A stretch of DNA of 8,235 nt from Firmicutes bacterium UBA3738 (GTDB lineage: Bacteria; Bacillota; Clostridia; Peptostreptococcales; Anaerovoracaceae): the NCBI GenBank assembly GCA_002372505.1, contig DFGY01000096.1, positions 1-8,235 on the forward strand, in the 5' to 3' direction. Shown here piece by piece: positions 5,751 to 8,235 of the stretch. Position 1 is the stretch's first letter, and each line of letters opens with the position of its first letter. The notes below the pieces were generated by a model. The model was not told the origin of the DNA, searched no databases, and saw only the letters and a list, made by a program, of their open reading frames with translations. Both the position numbers and the translations under genes were made by a program.

Positions 5751-7346
5751 TTAATCTCTGGTGGTCAGAATCTGCAGCGGGTCGTACTTCATTACTCCGC
5801 TCATTGCAGCTGTACCGGATACGGCGATAAGTGCCAGTCCTACGAGGATCATTTCCAGTGTGACCTTCATGTTTGCCGCTGAAGTAACGCTGTCAACGTA
5901 GTCCTGCATTCCCGGGCCGCCCATGCGGTCTCCGTCGCCGCGGTCGGCTGTGGTTGTGCCTGAATCACTAGCGGAATCTGTGCTTGAATCTGCGTCTGAG
6001 CTATTTGTTGTTGCCGATGTGGCCTGAACTTCTGTGCTGTCGGAATTGCTCTGGTCGTCCTGATCCTGCCGGTCCTGAGGATCACCGGGCATTCCGTCCT
6101 GCTGTCCTCCCGGGCCGCCACGATCGAAGCTTTCAGACTGGGTACTGCTCACCGATGAAGCCAGGAGCTTGTTGGTCACAGGCACGGATGACAGGGATCC
6201 GATGACGCCGCCCAGCATGATTGCTATCATTGATATGGCTGCTATTTCATATATGAACTGCCTCGATATTTTCTTCTTATCCATTCCGATTGCCGCCAGC
6301 ACGCCGATTTCGTATTTTCTTTCTCTGATGCTGAACATTGTCAGTATGAGGAGAACTGCGCCGCCGATTACCAGCATTATTATAAGGAAGTACTTTGCAT
6401 AAGTGCTTAGGTTCTCAAGGGGCTGGAGCTGGTGCTCGTAATTGTTCACATCCATGGACTCGACTGTGTATTTGCTGTCAAGGCCGGCTTCGTGAGCCTG
6501 GGATTCGAACTTCTGGTAGTCCTCATAGCTTGCGAAGGTGTAGGAACCACGGGTTGCGACATCCAGACTTGCGCTCTTTGCGATTTTCTCCAGCGCTGCG
6601 TAGCTCATGTAAATGTTGTTGGAATTGCCCATCATCATTCCGCCGCCCCGGCCCTGCTGATCGCTGCTGCTACTGTTGGTCTGCTTATAAATTCCTACGA
6701 CTTTTACCTTGAAAGTCTTGGAAGTGTCTGAGGGATTTACGAATTTAATTGTGTCGCCGACCTTGAGGCTGTTGTATGTTGCAAGGGAGCTGCTGATTAC
6801 GCAGGTCAGGTCTTCCGTTCCTTCTGTGAAGAGCTTGCCGTCGGTGATTTCAGCGTTGCCGTTTGCGAACTGTGTCATGGCTTCGTCGCTGCTGTAGCCG
6901 GTAATTGTGAAGTCGCCGCTGCTTTCCTGATCCATTCCCGGGCCACCCATTCTTCCGCCGCCCATGCCCTCTGAGCTGCTGACCGCTTCTATCTTGGATG
7001 CGTTTGCTGAAGTGCTGCCTGTATAATAGAAGCTTTTTACTGAACTTAGCTCTGAATATTTCTCAAGCTCCGTGAGAGACAGCTCGGAATTCTGAAAGCC
7101 CTTCCTCATGTCGCTCTTGCTGGGCGGCTGTCCGCCTTCCCCCTGCATTATCTCGTCCATGTCCAAAGTGATGTTACCCGTAATGGAAAGGTCCTTAAGT
7201 CCTTCGGCTCTCGTTGTCTCCGCCGCCGCCCTGATGGAAAGAGCCAGGCAAGCGGAGATTGCTATAATGAAGACGATCACCCCGAACAGAATGGACCTGC
7301 CTTTGGATCGTCTGATATTTGCCATTGCGTTTCTGAAAATATACAT
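5751..7346 (-). CDS. ABC transporter permease, MacB/FtsX family, with low-complexity extracytoplasmic loops
   Basis: 531 residues with the four-helix MacB/FtsX plan. There is a cytoplasmic start 'FRNAMANIRRSKGRS', TM1 (about 18-40) and a large extracytoplasmic domain (41-316). TM2 (317-339) is followed by a cytoplasmic coupling loop 'RERKYEIGVLAAIGMDKKKI' that contacts the ATPase, then TM3 (364-389), an outer loop (390-495) and TM4 (496-518) with the short tail 'YDPLQILTTRD'. These permeases generally act mechanically, moving substrates from the outer side of the membrane, rather than as simple pores. Unusual features are an Asp/Ser/Thr/Gln-rich loop of ~100 residues between TM3 and TM4, where relatives usually have a short one, and Gly/Met-rich patches (128-139 GGGRMGGPGM, 231-240 GRGGGMMMG, 409-420, 473-480 DRMGGPGM). 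All of these lie outside the membrane in the predicted topology. A near-ideal AAAGGAGG site is 5 bases before the ATG at 7346. It leads an operon with the ATPase. Confidence 0.92.
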   Translation of the reverse strand: MYIFRNAMANIRRSKGRSILFGVIVFIIAISACLALSIRAAAETTRAEGLKDLSITGNITLDMDEIMQGEGGQPPSKSDMRKGFQNSELSLTELEKYSELSSVKSFYYTGSTSANASKIEAVSSSEGMGGGRMGGPGMDQESSGDFTITGYSSDEAMTQFANGNAEITDGKLFTEGTEDLTCVISSSLATYNSLKVGDTIKFVNPSDTSKTFKVKVVGIYKQTNSSSSDQQGRGGGMMMGNSNNIYMSYAALEKIAKSASLDVATRGSYTFASYEDYQKFESQAHEAGLDSKYTVESMDVNNYEHQLQPLENLSTYAKYFLIIMLVIGGAVLLILTMFSIRERKYEIGVLAAIGMDKKKISRQFIYEIAAISMIAIMLGGVIGSLSSVPVTNKLLASSVSSTQSESFDRGGPGGQQDGMPGDPQDRQDQDDQSNSDSTEVQATSATTNSSDADSSTDSASDSGTTTADRGDGDRMGGPGMQDYVDSVTSAANMKVTLEMILVGLALIAVSGTAAMSGVMKYDPLQILTTRD

Positions 7347-7466
7347 GCTGTCCTCCTTTTATCTCTCTTTTATCGCACTTAGTTGCGTCTTACCTTGGTG
7401 CAATCATAAAAAAACCGCCTTAAAAAACTCATAAAGTTTTCCGGCGAATTCTTTAAGAATACTTTC
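7347..7466 (-). promoter_or_regulatory. Leader/promoter region of the ABC transporter operon
   Basis: No strong promoter can be fixed. TATGAT (7408-7403, minus strand) is one base from the -10 consensus but has a poor -35. In the leader, ATTGCAC (7404-7398) can pair with GTGCGAT (7378-7372), allowing one G-T pair, around a 19-nt loop, 25 bases before the start codon. A 13-base palindrome ATTCTTTAAGAAT lies at 7448-7460. Either could be a control site; no regulator is apparent. Confidence 0.25.
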
Positions 7467-7547
7467 AGCGTTTCACGGGGACAGGCTTTTTGTTTCGCAC
7501 TCTCGCCGGCGGAGTGCGAAACAAATAGCCTGTCCCCGTGAAACGCT
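7467..7547. repeat. Imperfect 36-bp inverted repeat (REP/MITE-like palindrome), copy 2
   Basis: Arms 7467-7502 and 7512-7547 are complementary except for one mismatch (7488/7526) around a 9-nt GC-rich centre (TCGCCGGCG). The left arm (7469-7503) is identical to the 35-nt left arm of copy 1 at 1908-1942, while the centres differ. It lies between the divergent ABC operon and perR and ends exactly where the TATTAC array begins. Confidence 0.9.
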
Positions 7548-7668
7548 ATTACCAAATATCGAAAAAACTATTACCAGAGTAATAGAAAAACGAGTTTTTG
7601 GTAATAATTATTACCAGAATTAAAAAAATCTATTACTCAGGTAATAACTTTGAGTGATATTGGTAATA
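7547..7668. repeat. Mirror-symmetric array of eight TATTAC/GTAATA half-sites
   Basis: TATTAC occurs at 7547, 7569, 7609 and 7631; its complement GTAATA at 7579, 7601, 7641 and 7663. They pair into an inverted repeat at 7568-7585 (7-bp arms, 4-bp gap), an unbroken 18-bp palindrome TGGTAATAATTATTACCA at 7599-7616, and an inverted repeat at 7631-7646 (6-bp arms, 4-bp gap). Outer half-sites are at both ends. All are symmetric about 7607.5. Same-orientation neighbours are always 22 bp apart, palindrome centres 31 bp apart. The array ends 50 bases before the perR -35 box. It may be a multi-site operator or a foldback element; the function is unknown. Confidence 0.8.
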
Positions 7669-7717
7669 AGTCTCACAGTAGGAGCGTAGAAAAAATCCGT
7701 TTATTTTAAAAAAATAC

Positions 7718-7746
7718 TTGACAGATATTATCTATTGATATATATT
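7718..7746 (+). promoter_or_regulatory. Promoter of perR-rubrerythrin operon
   Basis: Consensus TTGACA (7718-7723), a 17-bp spacer and TATATT (7741-7746), preceded by an A-rich tract (7705-7714) resembling an UP element. The RNA start is expected near 7753, giving a very short leader with AAGGAG (7753-7758). Confidence 0.88.
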
Positions 7747-7753
7747 ATCAATA
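7733..7753. promoter_or_regulatory. Fur/PerR-type operator over the -10 box
   Basis: A perfect inverted repeat TATTGATA, 5 nt, TATCAATA is centred on the -10 region. The inner 15-mer TGATATATATTATCA (7736-7750) matches the Fur 7-1-7 box TGATAATnATTATCA at 12 of 14 defined bases and the PerR box TTATAATnATTATAA at 10 of 14. A smaller overlapping repeat, TATC-TATT-GATA, lies at 7729-7740. Its position would block RNA polymerase, so autorepression by the downstream Fur-family protein is expected. Confidence 0.7.
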
Positions 7754-7764
7754 AGGAGAATGTT

Positions 7765-8172
7765 ATGAAACAGAGAAACACTATCCAAAGGCAAATAATC
7801 AGGCAGGCTCTTATGGAGCTGGATCATCCTACGGCTGAGGAGGTCTACGCTTATATGCACGAGGCGCATCCGACTATCAGCAAGGCGACATTTTACCGGA
7901 ACCTTAAGTCTATGGCGGATGAAGGCAGTGCACTGAGGGTGGACATTCCAGGTCAGGCGGCTCATTTCGACGACAGACTGGAGGGCCACGGTCACGCGGT
8001 TTGCGACACCTGCGGAATGGTCTTCGACATAGAGATGAAGCAGCCGGCCATGAAGGGGATTGAAAGAATCGTCAAAGATGACAATGGATTCCGTATAGAG
8101 TCGGCCAATATAATTTTCTCGGGCACATGCCCGAACTGTCAAAGAAGGAGGAAGAAAAATGAAAGATCTTAA
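7765..8172 (+). CDS. perR: Fur-family regulator, PerR-like peroxide sensor
   Basis: 135 residues from ATG 7765, 6 bases after AAGGAG; the frame is open back to a TTG at 7735, which lies within the promoter. The N-terminal winged helix contains 'HPTAEEVYAYM' and recognition helix 'TISKATFYRNL' (37-47, where ATFYRNL replaces the more usual ATVYRxL). The structural zinc site has all four cysteines: C80 and C83 (CDTC), C122 and C125 (CPNC). Aligning by eye with Bacillus subtilis PerR without gaps from H37 to H93, the five regulatory metal ligands H37, D85, H91, H93 and D104 correspond to H21, D69, H75, H77 and D88, so all are kept. In PerR, Fe(II) at this site oxidises the histidines on peroxide exposure and releases the DNA. 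Linkage to rubrerythrin, a peroxide reductase, fits this role. The gene overlaps rubrerythrin by 14 bases. A Fur or Zur identity is possible but less likely given the conserved aspartate and the neighbour. Confidence 0.88.
   Translation: MKQRNTIQRQIIRQALMELDHPTAEEVYAYMHEAHPTISKATFYRNLKSMADEGSALRVDIPGQAAHFDDRLEGHGHAVCDTCGMVFDIEMKQPAMKGIERIVKDDNGFRIESANIIFSGTCPNCQRRRKKNERS
8145..8151 (+). promoter_or_regulatory. Ribosome binding site of rubrerythrin inside perR
   Basis: AAGGAGG, 7 bases before the ATG at 8159, lies within the last codons of perR (encoding the RRRK stretch). It fixes the rubrerythrin start and ties its translation to perR. Confidence 0.85.
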
Positions 8173-8235
8173 AGGAACAAAAACGTATGAAAATCTCATG
8201 ACTGCATTTGCAGGTGAATCACAGGCAAGAAACAA
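8159..8235 (+). CDS. rbr: Rubrerythrin, N-terminal fragment (cut by the window end)
   Basis: The frame starts MKDLKGTKTYENLMTAFAGE, then SQARN, and runs off the window. This is the very conserved rubrerythrin beginning (typically MKxLKGTKTxENLxxAFAGESQARNRY); the glutamate in AFAGES is the first ligand of the di-iron centre. Rubrerythrin is a cytosolic non-haem iron protein that reduces hydrogen peroxide to water in anaerobes, using electrons from NADH through rubredoxin-like partners. The remaining ferritin-like helices and the C-terminal rubredoxin domain lie beyond the window and cannot be checked. The gene overlaps the end of perR by 14 bases in another frame, so both are one transcript under the perR promoter and operator. 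Confidence 0.93.
   Translation, partial: MKDLKGTKTYENLMTAFAGESQARN

Noticed and set aside
7547..7668. CRISPR array
   Set aside because: Half-sites are hexamers in alternating orientation with symmetric AT-rich gaps, not long direct repeats with unique spacers, and there are no cas genes.
7735..7764. TTG start adding 10 residues to the PerR-like protein
   Set aside because: It lies in the -10 box and operator, upstream of the expected RNA start; ATG 7765 has an AAGGAG site and fits the family.

Overview
The window looks like chromosomal DNA of an anaerobic, low-to-moderate GC Gram-positive bacterium of the class Clostridia. The reasons are strong AGGAGG-type ribosome binding sites, a Lys-rich FN3/BIG2 surface-protein tail, a PerR-type Fur-family regulator immediately followed by rubrerythrin (a typical anaerobe peroxide defence), and sigma-A-like promoters. 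The species cannot be named from this sequence alone.

Layout from left to right. (1) 2-523, plus strand: 3' end of a very lysine-rich secreted protein with an FN3-like and a BIG2-like domain. (2) 524-981: gene-free, with weak hairpins. (3) 1012-1887, minus: a LysR-type regulator with an intrinsic terminator directly after its stop. It is divergent from (4) 2024-3694, plus: a YtcJ-like amidohydrolase, whose stop overlaps by 4 bases the start of (5) 3691-4257, plus: a type I phosphoribosyltransferase. (6) 4443-4811, plus: mscL, the large mechanosensitive channel, with its own promoter and terminator. (7) 4999-5694 and 5751-7346, minus: ATPase and permease of a MacB/FtsX-type ABC transporter, convergent with mscL. 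(8) 7765-8172 and 8159-8235, plus: perR-like regulator overlapping the start of rubrerythrin, behind a near-consensus promoter that carries a Fur-type palindrome.

Two kinds of non-coding structure stand out. The first is a dispersed palindromic element whose 35-nt left arm is identical in two copies. One copy lies between the divergent lysR and amidohydrolase genes and the other upstream of the perR region. There is also an 18-nt solo arm before mscL, and a diverged arm apparently absorbed into the amidohydrolase coding sequence. The second is a highly regular, mirror-symmetric array of eight TATTAC/GTAATA half-sites at 7547-7668, in which each same-orientation neighbour pair is 22 bp apart and the three palindromes are 31 bp apart, centre to centre. 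It sits directly against the second palindromic element, between the divergent ABC operon and perR-rbr.

Functionally, the LysR protein is the natural candidate regulator of the amidohydrolase-phosphoribosyltransferase pair, and both divergent promoters appear to start transcription at or next to the ATG, which suggests leaderless mRNAs. The PerR-like protein probably autoregulates its operon with rubrerythrin through the palindrome over its -10 box. The ABC transporter may export a peptide, lipid or toxic compound; its substrate is not shown by the sequence.
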